This document shows, piece after piece, positions 33,868-42,074 of a DNA stretch of 64,000 bases; position 1 is the first letter of the stretch; each line of letters begins with the position of its first letter. The DNA lies in contig NZ_JAJOMC010000004.1 of the NCBI RefSeq assembly GCF_021129155.1, positions 62,001-126,000 on the forward strand, written 5' to 3'. The stretch comes from Arthrobacter sp. AK04 (lineage in GTDB: Bacteria > Actinomycetota > Actinomycetes > Actinomycetales > Micrococcaceae). The translations under genes and the position numbers were made by a program. Below the pieces are notes generated by a model. That model made no database searches, was not told where the DNA came from, and saw nothing but the letters and a program-made list of their open reading frames with translations.

Positions 33868-34302
33868 TCAGGCCAGAATGGCAAGCTTTGAGTTGCTGCG
33901 GCCGAAGAGGGCGCGGTCCACTGAGGCGCGGCCGGCGCCGGTCAGGGCCAGGGCGAAGGCTGCAGCGGCGAGGAGCAGTACCAGTTCGTACCCGCCGTTG
34001 GCGGCAAAAACGCCGGCCGGTGCGTGTACCAGGAAAAGGGCGCCCAGCATGTCCAGTGCCAGGAGTGCAGCCACCACGCGCGTGAGAATGCCCAGGATCA
34101 GCGCGATGCCGCCGGCAAGTTCCAGGATGGCAACGGCTGGGGCGGCTATTTCCGCTGCCGGAACGCCCATCTTGGCGAATGAGGCCTGTGTGCCCGCGAT
34201 GGTCCATTCGTTGAACTTCTGCCAGCCGTGCGCTGCAAAAAGGAAGCCCAGGACAATCCGGAGGGCGGTAATGGCGGTTGTGGTGAGTCGTGACTGATTC
34301 AT
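33868..34302 (-). CDS. DoxX-family membrane protein
   Basis: The 144-residue protein has four membrane spans and opens MNQSRLTTTAITALRIVLGFLFAAHGWQKF, the DoxX signature with RxxLGxxFxxHGxQK. LELAGGIALILGILTRVVAALLALDMLGALFLVH is the second family block. DoxX proteins are small membrane proteins linked to redox and thiol stress in some bacteria. The ATG at 34302 is chosen; a TTG at 34338 would add twelve residues. A perfect palindrome at 34320-34345 overlaps its promoter, suggesting control by a MarR-type repressor. Confidence 0.85.
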   Translation of the reverse strand: MNQSRLTTTAITALRIVLGFLFAAHGWQKFNEWTIAGTQASFAKMGVPAAEIAAPAVAILELAGGIALILGILTRVVAALLALDMLGALFLVHAPAGVFAANGGYELVLLLAAAAFALALTGAGRASVDRALFGRSNSKLAILA

Positions 34303-34319
34303 GGCTCCAGTGTCCCCGA

Positions 34320-34345
34320 GAAATAGTTGAAGAGTCAACTATTTC
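34320..34345. promoter_or_regulatory. MarR-like palindromic operator
   Basis: Perfect 11-base arms GAAATAGTTGA and TCAACTATTTC are separated by AGAG. The TAGTTGA-N4-TCAACTA core is typical of MarR-family operators. It begins 18 bases upstream of the doxX-family ATG, overlapping the likely promoter. No MarR gene is found beside it. Confidence 0.7.
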
Positions 34346-34397
34346 CGTCACAATGTGTCCCTTGTCATGCAAGGCCGTCTGCCTGCGGTAAGCCGAT

Positions 34398-34403
34398 TAG
34401 GCT
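34398..34403 (+). promoter_or_regulatory. TAGGCT -10 box for leaderless MATE transporter
   Basis: TAGGCT is followed by six bases (GGCACC) and the GTG at 34410. No ribosome binding site is present. Confidence 0.6.
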
Positions 34404-34409
34404 GGCACC

Positions 34410-35762
34410 GTGCCTTACCTACCTGCCCCCACTGCCGCTGCGCCGCGCAAGGGGCAGAGCCGCGAAATCCTGCGGCTGGCCGTGCCGGCGTTTGGCGCGC
34501 TCGTGGCCGAACCGCTGTTCCTGCTGGCCGATTCTGCCATCATCGGCCACCTGGGCGTGGCACAGTTGGCAGGGGTGGGGCTGGCCTCAGCGGTGCTGCA
34601 TACCGCGGTGGGCCTGATGGTTTTCCTGGCCTACTCCACCACTCCCGCAGTGGCCAGGGCCATCGGCGACGGCCAGCTTGGGAAGGCCCTGGCAGCCGGG
34701 CGCGACGGCGTGTGGCTGGCACTGCTGCTCGGCGTGCTCCTCGCTGTTGCCGGCTTCCTGGCGGCGGATCCCCTGATTGGACTCCTGGGCGCGGAAGGCG
34801 AGGTGCGCGCCTTCGCGGTCGATTACCTTCGCTGGTCCATGCCCGGGCTGGTGGCCATGCTGCTGATCTTTGCCGGAACGGGCCTCCTCCGCGGACTTCA
34901 GGACACCCGGACGCCGCTTCTGGTGGCCACTGCCGGGTTCACCCTGAACATCATCCTGAACCTGTGGCTTGTGTACGGTCTGGGATGGTCCGTGGCAGGC
35001 TCCGCGGCGGGCACAAGCGTGGCGCAATGGGCCATGGCCGGCGTCTACCTGGCCATCGTCAGGCGGAATGCCCTGCGCAACGGCGTGGGCCTGCTCCCCA
35101 GCTGGCGGGGCATTCGCAGCATGGCCCGCGTGGGGTCCTGGCTGATGCTGCGCACCCTGACCCTAAGGATCGCCATCCTGGCAACGGTCCTCGTGGCCAC
35201 AGCCCAAGGCACGGCCAACCTTGCCGCCCACCAGCTGGCAATGACCATCTTTTCCTTCCTCGCCTTTGCCCTGGATGCGCTGGCCATTGCCGCCCAGGCC
35301 CTGATCGGCAAGGAGTTGGGAGCCTCGAATGCCGTCAAGGCGCGGCTTTTGACCGGCACCATGGTCCGGTGGGGCCTTGGGCTCGGCGCGGTGACGGGCC
35401 TGCTCCTTGCGCTGGCGGCTCCGTGGGCCGGAGCCCTGTTCACCTCCGATCCCGAGGTGCAGCGGGTGCTGGCCCTGGCCCTGTGGGTCCTCGCCGCGGG
35501 CCAACCCCTCGCCGGCTACGTCTTTGTGCTGGACGGCGTGCTGATAGGAGCCGGGGACGCGAAGTACCTTGCCCTGGCGGGCGTGGTGAATCTCGCCGCC
35601 TACGTGCCGATGCTCGCGGCCGTTGGGCTGCTGGGAGTTCCGGGCGGCGCTGGCCTGGGCTGGCTGTGGGCAGCCTTTGCCCTCGGCTACATGGCGGCCC
35701 GCGCAATGACGCTCGGCCTCCGCGCCCGGTCAGGCCGGTGGATGGTGCTCGGTTCCGCGTAA
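34410..35762 (+). CDS. MATE-family multidrug efflux transporter (DinF-like)
   Basis: The 450-residue protein has twelve membrane spans in two similar halves. It opens SREILRLAVPAFGALVAEPLFLLADSAIIGHLGVAQLAGVGLASAVL, the standard first-helix pattern of DinF-type MATE exporters, with GLLRGLQDTRTPL in the first half and IAAQALIGKELGA in the second. It would exchange drugs or metabolites for protons or sodium. The GTG at 34410 has no ribosome binding site and sits six bases after a -10 box, so it is likely a leaderless message. A very long overlapping frame from 34355 is a GC-driven shadow. Confidence 0.92.
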   Translation: MPYLPAPTAAAPRKGQSREILRLAVPAFGALVAEPLFLLADSAIIGHLGVAQLAGVGLASAVLHTAVGLMVFLAYSTTPAVARAIGDGQLGKALAAGRDGVWLALLLGVLLAVAGFLAADPLIGLLGAEGEVRAFAVDYLRWSMPGLVAMLLIFAGTGLLRGLQDTRTPLLVATAGFTLNIILNLWLVYGLGWSVAGSAAGTSVAQWAMAGVYLAIVRRNALRNGVGLLPSWRGIRSMARVGSWLMLRTLTLRIAILATVLVATAQGTANLAAHQLAMTIFSFLAFALDALAIAAQALIGKELGASNAVKARLLTGTMVRWGLGLGAVTGLLLALAAPWAGALFTSDPEVQRVLALALWVLAAGQPLAGYVFVLDGVLIGAGDAKYLALAGVVNLAAYVPMLAAVGLLGVPGGAGLGWLWAAFALGYMAARAMTLGLRARSGRWMVLGSA

Positions 35763-35809
35763 GCTCCGTCCGGAATGGGGGCAAAGTTCGGCCGGCGGCG
35801 CACCGCTAC

Positions 35810-35815
35810 TAAACT
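35810..35815 (+). promoter_or_regulatory. TAAACT -10 box for leaderless membrane protein
   Basis: TAAACT is followed by GGACCG and the GTG at 35822, again exactly six bases. Confidence 0.6.
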
Positions 35816-35821
35816 GGACCG

Positions 35822-36412
35822 GTGACGCAACCAAGGACCCCCGCAGGCACCACTCCCGGAACCGACGCAAGGCCCGAGCTCTGGCAGCCGGTCCTGCTCC
35901 GCTCTGCGGCGGCCCTGGTGTTTGGTGCCCTCACCATTTTCTGGGCGGCGCCCTCCGTTGAGGTCATGGGGTGGGCCGGCGGGCTGTACCTCCTGGCAAC
36001 CGGAGTGCTGATGCTCAGGAGTGTTCCCGCCACGGGGCTTCCCCAGGGTGCCGCGCCGGGTAAGATGCTGGCGGCCGCCGGTGCGGTCATGGCCGGCGCG
36101 GGATTTTCCCTGGTGGTCCTGCATGGGGACCTGCTGTTTGGCGTGGTCGCTGCCGTGGGCCTGGGCCTGGCCGGGGCGCTGGAGCTGGCCTGCGGGTTGA
36201 AGCTGCGCGGCAGCCACGTCCTGGCCCGCGACTGGATCACGTCCGGCATTATAGGCCTGGGCACCGCGGCACTCCTGCCGTTCTTCATCGGGTTGGGCGC
36301 CCACGCCCTGCTGGGAGTGGCCGGCGGAGGAGCGATCATCTCGGGAGTCCTGTGGGTCCTGTCAGCCCTGACCCTCCGGCACGATGCCCGCAGCGCAGCC
36401 GGAAAGCCGTAA
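35822..36412 (+). CDS. Multi-spanning membrane protein, HdeD/DUF308-like
   Basis: The 196-residue protein has about six hydrophobic spans arranged as repeated pairs (SAAALVFGALTIFWAAPSVEVMGWAGGLYLLATGVLML; MLAAAGAVMAGAGFSLVVLHGDLLFGVVAAVGLGLAGALEL). Such tandem hairpins resemble HdeD/DUF308 proteins, but the match is by general pattern only. The GTG at 35822 is preceded by a -10 box at leaderless spacing rather than a ribosome binding site. Function unknown. Confidence 0.75.
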   Translation: MTQPRTPAGTTPGTDARPELWQPVLLRSAAALVFGALTIFWAAPSVEVMGWAGGLYLLATGVLMLRSVPATGLPQGAAPGKMLAAAGAVMAGAGFSLVVLHGDLLFGVVAAVGLGLAGALELACGLKLRGSHVLARDWITSGIIGLGTAALLPFFIGLGAHALLGVAGGGAIISGVLWVLSALTLRHDARSAAGKP

Positions 36413-36516
36413 ACTAGGAAAGCGCGGTTCTACTTCTTGTAGAAAAATTGCCGCGGCAAAACACCGCAACACTTAAACCAGGCCGGCCTGCGTGCCGCCT
36501 GCAGGGAGGAATCACC

Positions 36517-36879
36517 GTGGCAGACCAGCATCCAGGAAAACCGCGCAAGGTGCGGACCTCGGTGAAGGGCCCGCTGATGTTCTCCGCGTTCTGGGCGGTG
36601 GTCGCTTTCCTTGCCGTGGTGGTCTTCGCCTCCGGCGGCAGCGCACGCGCCCCCCGGTTTGACCTGGCCTTCACAGCGGCCGGCATCGCCTTCATTGTCA
36701 CGCTGGTGGTGGCCGCAATGCTCTCCATGAGCCACAAGGAGAACGCCGAGCACCTGGGCAAGGGATCCGGCGTGAACCTCAGTTCAGCACGCAAGCCGAC
36801 CCACGGCTTCGGCTCTGCTCCGGGCCCGCAGGACCCGCCCGCGCCGGCTGACGGCCCGGACACCCGGGGCAGCCACTAG
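36517..36879 (+). CDS. Small membrane protein, unknown function
   Basis: From GTG at 36517, behind GGGAGGA, the product is 120 residues beginning MADQHPGKPRKVRTS. It has two membrane spans (LMFSAFWAVVAFLAVVVFASGG and AFTAAGIAFIVTLVVAAMLSM) and a soluble tail rich in Pro, Gly and Ser. I know similar small proteins only as actinobacterial hypotheticals. It overlaps the convergent CGNR gene by four bases at the stop. Confidence 0.75.
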   Translation: MADQHPGKPRKVRTSVKGPLMFSAFWAVVAFLAVVVFASGGSARAPRFDLAFTAAGIAFIVTLVVAAMLSMSHKENAEHLGKGSGVNLSSARKPTHGFGSAPGPQDPPAPADGPDTRGSH

Positions 36880-37421
36880 CCGGTGGCGGCCTGCCGCGCC
36901 CGGTAGGCGGCGACGTGCGCGCGGTTGGCGCAGTTGCCGGTATCGCAGTAGCGCTTCGACCTGTTCCGGCTGAGGTCCAGGACTGCGGCATCACAATCCT
37001 CCGCCTCGCAGGTCCGCATCCGGTCCATCTCCTTGCCGCGGATAACGTCTGCCAGGGCCATCGCAGCCTCCGTGCTCATCCTGTACACCAATGGAGCGTC
37101 CGGCGTGGTGGCGTGCAGGTGCCAGTCCCAGGCGTCGTGCTTGACCAGTTGGGGTAGTGCGCGGGCCTCCCGCAGCAGGCGGTTTACGGTGTCCACTGCG
37201 GCGTTTTCATCCGCCGTCCACAGCTCGGAAAGCTCGCGGCGCAAGCGGCGGACGCTTTCCAGTTCATCCCCGTCCCGGGTACGGGACCCGCTGAAGCCCT
37301 CGGCTGCCAGGAAGCGGTCCAGGTCCGCCTGGGTGGCAAGGCCCTCACTCCCGTTCGCAGCTGAATTGACGAGGTTCACCACGGTCCGCAGGGCCACCTC
37401 AGTGTCAGGGGCAAAAACCAT
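36876..37421 (-). CDS. CGNR zinc-finger transcriptional regulator with ABATE domain
   Basis: The 181-residue protein has an N-terminal ABATE-type stress-response domain (VNLVNSAANGSEGLATQADLDRFLAAEG) and a C-terminal zinc finger with C138, C143, C159 and C164 in the arrangement CEAEDC...YCDTGNCANR. The CANR tetrad replaces the name-giving CGNR. These proteins act as DNA-binding regulators. AAGGAG lies five bases before ATG 37421. It diverges from the EamA exporter at 37494 with only 72 bases between, so it is a good candidate to control that gene. Confidence 0.88.
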   Translation of the reverse strand: MVFAPDTEVALRTVVNLVNSAANGSEGLATQADLDRFLAAEGFSGSRTRDGDELESVRRLRRELSELWTADENAAVDTVNRLLREARALPQLVKHDAWDWHLHATTPDAPLVYRMSTEAAMALADVIRGKEMDRMRTCEAEDCDAAVLDLSRNRSKRYCDTGNCANRAHVAAYRARQAATG

Positions 37422-37493
37422 CTTGACTCCTTACAGCGCCGTCCCGTACTGTCATGACCATAAGCCCACTTTACTCCTGACAGGAGGCGACCC

Positions 37494-38546
37494 ATGTCCG
37501 CTGCACGCCGCGCGCCCGGCCGTCTGCCCGCAGCCCGGCGCAGCTTCCTCGCCTCCGGCCTGGGCATCGCTCTGTTCTCCTCCGCTGTCTTTGGACTTTC
37601 CGGGTCCTTCGCCAAGGCGCTGCTGGAAGCGGGGTGGAGCCCCGGGGCGGCCGTCACGGCCCGGCTTACCGGCGCAGCCCTGATCCTCGCCGTACCCGCC
37701 ATTCCCGCCCTCCAGGGCCGTTGGCATCAGCTGCGGGACAACTGGGTGACCATCGGGCTGTTCGGGCTGATCGGCGTCGCGGCCTGCCAGCTCTTCTACT
37801 TCAACGCCGTCGCAAGGCTGTCGGTAGGCGTGGCGCTGCTGCTCGAATACCTCGCCCCGGTGATCATTGTGCTTTGGCTGTGGGCCGCCAGCCGGAAACG
37901 GCCGCGCCTGCTGACCTTCGGCGGGACGTTGCTGTCCCTGGCCGGCCTGGTCCTGGTCCTTGACCTGACCGGAGCCGTCAAGATCGATATTGTTGGCGTG
38001 CTCTGGGGGATGGCCGCCGCCGTGTGCCTTGCCATCTACTTCTTCATCACCGCGAAGGAAAATGACACACTGCCGCCCATCGTCCTGGCCTCGGGCGGGC
38101 TGTTCGTAGGTGCCGCCGTGATGTGGCTTGCTGCCGCCACCGGCCTGCTGCCCATGGCCTTCAGCGCTACGGACACCAGGCTCGGACCCTGGATCACGCC
38201 CTGGTGGGTGCCGCTTGCGGGGCTCGTGGTCCTGGCAACAGTGCTGGCCTACGTCTCCGGCATCATGGCCGCACGGGCGCTGGGTTCCAAGGTGGCGTCC
38301 TTCGTGTCGCTGACCGAGGTCCTCTTCGCGGTGGTGTGGGCGTGGCTGCTGCTCGGTGAACTGCCGGGGGCCATCCAACTCCTCGGCGGCGTCCTGATCG
38401 TGGGCGGCGTGGTACTGGTCCGGCTCGATGAGCTGCGGGGGCCGGCTGCCGGCGGCACAGCGGGCGGGGAGGAGCCGCACGGCCGGGAACTGCCCAGGGC
38501 GGCGTCGCCGCTGGAACACGCGAACGACGTCGAGCCCGTCCCTTAG
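37494..38546 (+). CDS. EamA-family (drug/metabolite transporter superfamily) exporter
   Basis: The 350-residue protein has ten spans in two EamA repeats: ASGLGIALFSSAVFGLSGSFAKALLEAGWSPGAAVTARLTGAALIL and IVGVLWGMAAAVCLAIYFFITAKENDTLPPIVLASGG. LSVGVALLLEYLAPVIIVLWLWA and SKVASFVSLTEVLFAVVWAWLLLGE are the hallmark helices. It likely exports a small metabolite or amino acid. AGGAGGCG lies before ATG 37494. The tail (410 region, PAAGGTAGGEEPHGR) is unstructured. It diverges from the CGNR regulator. Confidence 0.9.
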   Translation: MSAARRAPGRLPAARRSFLASGLGIALFSSAVFGLSGSFAKALLEAGWSPGAAVTARLTGAALILAVPAIPALQGRWHQLRDNWVTIGLFGLIGVAACQLFYFNAVARLSVGVALLLEYLAPVIIVLWLWAASRKRPRLLTFGGTLLSLAGLVLVLDLTGAVKIDIVGVLWGMAAAVCLAIYFFITAKENDTLPPIVLASGGLFVGAAVMWLAAATGLLPMAFSATDTRLGPWITPWWVPLAGLVVLATVLAYVSGIMAARALGSKVASFVSLTEVLFAVVWAWLLLGELPGAIQLLGGVLIVGGVVLVRLDELRGPAAGGTAGGEEPHGRELPRAASPLEHANDVEPVP

Positions 38547-38603
38547 GTGCCGGGCCCTTCCTCAAGGCTGGCCGCCCCCAGGGCTGCGAGGCTCTTAAAC
38601 TCA

Positions 38604-38635
38604 GCGGGCCCGGGCACCCACGTGTCCGGGCCCGC
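38604..38635. terminator. Bidirectional hairpin between convergent genes
   Basis: A perfect 10-base stem GCGGGCCCGG/CCGGGCCCGC with a 12-base loop lies between the EamA gene (ends 38546) and the leftward WXG100 gene (ends 38663). U-tracts are weak on both sides. Confidence 0.65.
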
Positions 38636-38662
38636 CTTGCGGAGCTTGCGCAGCCGCAGGGA

Positions 38663-38926
38663 TCAGTTGGAGGCCTGTTCCTGCTGCTCGGCGTTGCGCT
38701 TGGCCTTGTTGCCGGCTTCCCTGAGCGCGTCGGCCACCTTGGTCAGCATGGTGGTGTGGGTACCGGACCATTCGTCGCGGAACTTGTCCGCGTCCGGTCC
38801 CTTCCAGTCGGTGCTGTTGAGAAGGCTGTTGAGATTCGATTTCTGGTTGTCGATCTCGCTTGCACCTGCCTGAAGCTTGCTGCCCAGCTGACGAAGCTGC
38901 TGAACGTCTGCACCCCAAATAGCCAT
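38663..38926 (-). CDS. WXG100-family protein (type VII secretion substrate-like)
   Basis: From ATG at 38926, behind GGAGAAA, the product is 87 residues with the WXG motif in STDWKGPDADKF flanked by two long helices (VQQLRQLGSKLQAGASEIDNQKSNLNSLL and MLTKVADALREAGNKAKRNAEQQEQA). This is the helical-hairpin fold of ESAT-6-like proteins. The C-terminus is glutamine/glutamate rich with no YxxxD/E export signal visible. No ESX secretion component is encoded nearby, so this is an orphan copy. Confidence 0.9.
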   Translation of the reverse strand: MAIWGADVQQLRQLGSKLQAGASEIDNQKSNLNSLLNSTDWKGPDADKFRDEWSGTHTTMLTKVADALREAGNKAKRNAEQQEQASN

Positions 38927-39130
38927 CAGTTTCTCCTCATAGAATCGTGGATCCGAACCAGGTCGGCATCCCCCTCGGCCTCCCGGCTCATCCGGAAGAT
39001 CCATTGCCTAAAACCTACCCCGGCTGCTGAGACAGCGTCGATGGGCAGCCCTGCCCATGCTGGCCTCCCCATGGCCGGCGCTCCGCGCAAACCGTCCGGG
39101 GAGGGGGTCGATCCCAGGCGTTCCAGAGCC

Positions 39131-39136
39131 TAGCAT
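39131..39136 (+). promoter_or_regulatory. TAGCAT -10 box for leaderless DUF2277 gene
   Basis: TAGCAT is followed by GGCTGT and the ATG at 39143, once more six bases, with no ribosome binding site. Confidence 0.65.
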
Positions 39137-39142
39137 GGCTGT

Positions 39143-39415
39143 ATGTGCCGGAATATCCGAACCCTCCACAACTTTGAACCGCACGCCACGTCGGAGGAAG
39201 TGCACGCCGCCGCACTGCAGTACGTGCGCAAGATCAGCGGCAGCACCAAGCCCTCCAAGGCCAACCAGGAAGCCTTTGATGAGGCCGTCCACGAGATTGC
39301 CCACATCACCCAGCACCTCCTGGAGTCCCTGGTTTCGCAAGCGCCGCCCAAGGACCGGGAAGCCGAGGCAGCCAAGGCCAGGGCGCGGGCGGCCGTGCGG
39401 TACGGCGCCGCCTGA
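39143..39415 (+). CDS. DUF2277 protein
   Basis: The 90-residue protein begins MCRNIRTLHNFEPHATSEEVHAAALQYVRKISGSTKPSKANQEAFDEAVHEIA, the highly conserved DUF2277 sequence found in actinobacteria, proteobacteria and others. Members are small, soluble and of unknown function; the N-terminal MCRNI is invariant in those I recall. The message seems leaderless. It stands between two leftward genes and is not part of an operon. Confidence 0.9.
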   Translation: MCRNIRTLHNFEPHATSEEVHAAALQYVRKISGSTKPSKANQEAFDEAVHEIAHITQHLLESLVSQAPPKDREAEAAKARARAAVRYGAA

Positions 39416-39454
39416 GCCGGTAGCTGCCGTTTCCGCTGCTGCCGTGCCCGCTGC

Positions 39455-41752
39455 CTAGCTGGCCTGCGGCTGCTTGCCGAAGCTCCGCAGCCGCAGCGAG
39501 TTGGCCACCACCAGGACGGAGCTGGCGGCCATGGCGGCACCGGCGATCATCGGGTTGAGCAGGCCCAGGGCTGCTACCGGGATGCCCACGGCGTTGTAGA
39601 AGAAGGCCCAAAAGAGGTTGGTCTTGATGGTGGCCAGGGTCCGGCGCGAGAGTTCGATGGCCAGCGCCACCTGGGCAAGGTTGTTGCCCATCACCGTCAG
39701 GTCCGCCGCTTCGATGGCCACGTCAGTCCCGGAGCCCATCGCAATGCCCAGGTCCGCCTGGGCCAGGGCGGCAGCGTCATTCACGCCGTCGCCGGCCATG
39801 GCCACGGTGGCACCGCCGGCCTGGAGCCTGCGCACCGCCTCCACTTTCCCTTCGGGCAGGACTCCCGCGTAGACATCTTCCTTGTCTATGCCGACGGCGG
39901 CCGCCACCTGGGCGGCAACCGCGGCGTTGTCGCCGGTGAGCAGGATGGGGCGCAGGCCCAGCCGCTTCAGGTGTGCGACGGCGGCGGCGGAACCTTCCTT
40001 GAGGGTGTCCCGGAGGCTGATGATGCCGGCAACACCACCGTCCACGGCAACCCAGATCGCCGTGGCGCCGGAGGCTTCCGCCGCCGCCAGTGATGCGCGC
40101 TGTTCCTGCGAGATGGTGATGTTGTTCTGCTCCAGCCAGCCTGTCCGGCCTGCCGTAACCACCCGGCCCTCGACGGTTCCGGTAACGCCGCCGCCGGGCG
40201 CGGAACGGAAGCCTTCCACGGCGGGGAGGGCGCCGCCGTCGTCCGCTGTTGGCAACTCCCGGGCGCCCGCCTGGGCGGCGGCAGCGATGGCCCTGGCCAC
40301 CGGATGCTCTGATGCTGCCTCCACGGCCCCGGCCAGGCGCAGCACCTCGTTCTCCCCGAAGCTCCCAAAGGCAAGGGTCGCATCCACGGCAAGGACTCCG
40401 GTGGTCACTGTCCCGGTCTTGTCCAACAGGATGGTGTCAACGGTGCGGGTGTCCTCCAAAACCTGCGGCCCCTTGATGAGGATGCCCAGCTGGGCGCCGC
40501 GCCCGGTTCCCGTCAGCAGGCCAACAGGGGTGGCGAGGCCCAGCGCGCAAGGGCAGGCAATCACCAGGACGGCGACGGCGGCGGTAAACGCCGAGCGAAG
40601 CTCATCGCTGGTCACATCCGGTCCCGTAAAGAGAAGCCACAGTACAAAGGTGAGCGCCGCGATGGCCAGCACCACGGGAACGAAGACGGAACTGATGCGG
40701 TCAGCGAGGCGGGCGATTGGTGCCTTGCCGGTCTGCGCCTGGGAGACGAGCCGCGCCATCTGGGCAAGGGTTGTTTCAGAGCCAACGCGGGTTGCGCGCA
40801 CAAGGAGGCGGCCGGAGGTATTAATGGTGGCGCCCGTGACCCGGCTGCCGGGGCCCACTTCCACGGGAACGGACTCGCCGGTCACCAGGGAAGCGTCCAC
40901 GGCCGAGTCCCCGTCTGTCACTACGCCGTCGGTGGCAATTTTTTCGCCGGGGCGGACCACCAGGACGTCGTCCACCTGCAGGTGGTCGGCCCGCATCCGC
41001 TGTTCGTTGCCGTCACGGAGGACGGTGGCATCCTTGGCGCCCAGGTTCAGGAGTGCCTGCAGGGCGTCGCCGGCCTTCTGTTTGGCGTTGGCCTCCAGGT
41101 AGCGGCCCAGGAGGAGGAAGGTGGTGACCACCGCTGCCACCTCGAAATAGAGGCCGCCGGTCTCCATGCCTTCCATTCCCGGGTGTTCAGTCATGCGGGG
41201 ATCCGCGAACAGCTGCCAGGCGGAGAACAGGTACGCCGCGGTCACGCCGATGGACACCAGCGTGTCCATGGTGGACGCGAAGTGCCGGGCGTTGACGGCC
41301 GCTGCCCGGTGGAACGGCCAGGCCGCCCAGGTCACCACCGGCAGGGCCAGGAGGGCCGCCGCCCAGCCCCAGTGCGGGAACTGGGCTCCCGGCACCATGG
41401 AAATGATGAAAACAGGGACGGTCAGGATCGCCGCAAGGATCAGGCGGGGGCGTAGCTTCGCTGCGGGCAGGTCTGCGGCTTCGCCGGCCGGGCTCTCGTC
41501 CTGCCTGTCCGGCTGGCGGATCGTTGCCTTGTAGCCCGCGGCTTCCACTGTTGCCTTGATCTGCTCGTCAGTGATGCCTGCCGGGACCGTGACGTGGGCT
41601 GATTCCAGGGGCAGGTTGACCGAGGCCTGCACGCCGTCGAGCTTGCCAAGTTTCTTCTCCACCCGGTTGACGCAGGAGGCGCAGGTCATGCCCTCGATGT
41701 CGAGTTCCACCACGCGGGTGGCGGGCTGGTGGAGGAGTTCCTGGTTGCTCAT
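39455..41752 (-). CDS. copA: Copper-exporting P1B-type ATPase
   Basis: The 765-residue protein has an N-terminal heavy-metal-binding domain with GMTCASC (Cys24, Cys27). It also has eight membrane spans including the CPC motif VIACPCALGLATP, the phosphorylation site LLDKTGTVTTG, the HPVARAI nucleotide-binding histidine-proline and the hinge MAGDGVNDAAAL. The helix-7/8 residues near the end (NLFWAFFYNAVGIPVAALG and AGAAMAASSVLVVANSLRL) fit Cu(I) exporters (P1B-1). It pumps Cu(I) out of the cytoplasm, receiving it from CopZ. Last gene of the leftward csoR-copZ-copA operon and regulated by CsoR. Confidence 0.95.
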   Translation of the reverse strand: MSNQELLHQPATRVVELDIEGMTCASCVNRVEKKLGKLDGVQASVNLPLESAHVTVPAGITDEQIKATVEAAGYKATIRQPDRQDESPAGEAADLPAAKLRPRLILAAILTVPVFIISMVPGAQFPHWGWAAALLALPVVTWAAWPFHRAAAVNARHFASTMDTLVSIGVTAAYLFSAWQLFADPRMTEHPGMEGMETGGLYFEVAAVVTTFLLLGRYLEANAKQKAGDALQALLNLGAKDATVLRDGNEQRMRADHLQVDDVLVVRPGEKIATDGVVTDGDSAVDASLVTGESVPVEVGPGSRVTGATINTSGRLLVRATRVGSETTLAQMARLVSQAQTGKAPIARLADRISSVFVPVVLAIAALTFVLWLLFTGPDVTSDELRSAFTAAVAVLVIACPCALGLATPVGLLTGTGRGAQLGILIKGPQVLEDTRTVDTILLDKTGTVTTGVLAVDATLAFGSFGENEVLRLAGAVEAASEHPVARAIAAAAQAGARELPTADDGGALPAVEGFRSAPGGGVTGTVEGRVVTAGRTGWLEQNNITISQEQRASLAAAEASGATAIWVAVDGGVAGIISLRDTLKEGSAAAVAHLKRLGLRPILLTGDNAAVAAQVAAAVGIDKEDVYAGVLPEGKVEAVRRLQAGGATVAMAGDGVNDAAALAQADLGIAMGSGTDVAIEAADLTVMGNNLAQVALAIELSRRTLATIKTNLFWAFFYNAVGIPVAALGLLNPMIAGAAMAASSVLVVANSLRLRSFGKQPQAS

Positions 41753-41780
41753 TGGGGCTTCCCTGCTTCAGTGACGGTTT

Positions 41781-42020
41781 TTAGGCTTCGTTGGCGACGA
41801 CGAGGTAGCCGGCCTCGGCTACCGCTTCCCCGATCTCCGAAGGGGACAGTTCCGTGCTGGAGGTGATGGTCACCGTGGAGATGCCTCCGGCGTTCAATTC
41901 CACGCTCACTTCCTCGACGCCGGCCAGTGCTTCGAGTTCCTCGCTGACTGCCGAAACGCAGTGGCCGCAGGTCATTCCCGAGACGCTGACCCGTGTGGTG
42001 GTGGGGGAAGTGGTGCTCAT
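41781..42020 (-). CDS. copZ: Copper chaperone CopZ
   Basis: From ATG at 42020, preceded by GGAG, the product is 79 residues: a single heavy-metal-associated domain with GMTCGHC (Cys18, Cys21), SELEALAGVEEVSVEL-type helix and strand, and AGYLVVANEA at the end. It delivers Cu(I) to CopA. The frame is open to 42068, but the ribosome binding site supports the shorter form. It lies between csoR and copA. Confidence 0.93.
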   Translation of the reverse strand: MSTTSPTTTRVSVSGMTCGHCVSAVSEELEALAGVEEVSVELNAGGISTVTITSSTELSPSEIGEAVAEAGYLVVANEA

Positions 42021-42074
42021 GGCTGCTCCTTCAGGTTTGCCGGCGGTGGCCGGCGATGGTTTGGTCATTGTTCG

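Noticed and set aside
34355..35812. 485-residue rightward frame overlapping the MATE gene
   Set aside because: Different frame, arginine/proline-rich shadow composition; the MATE frame has all family motifs.
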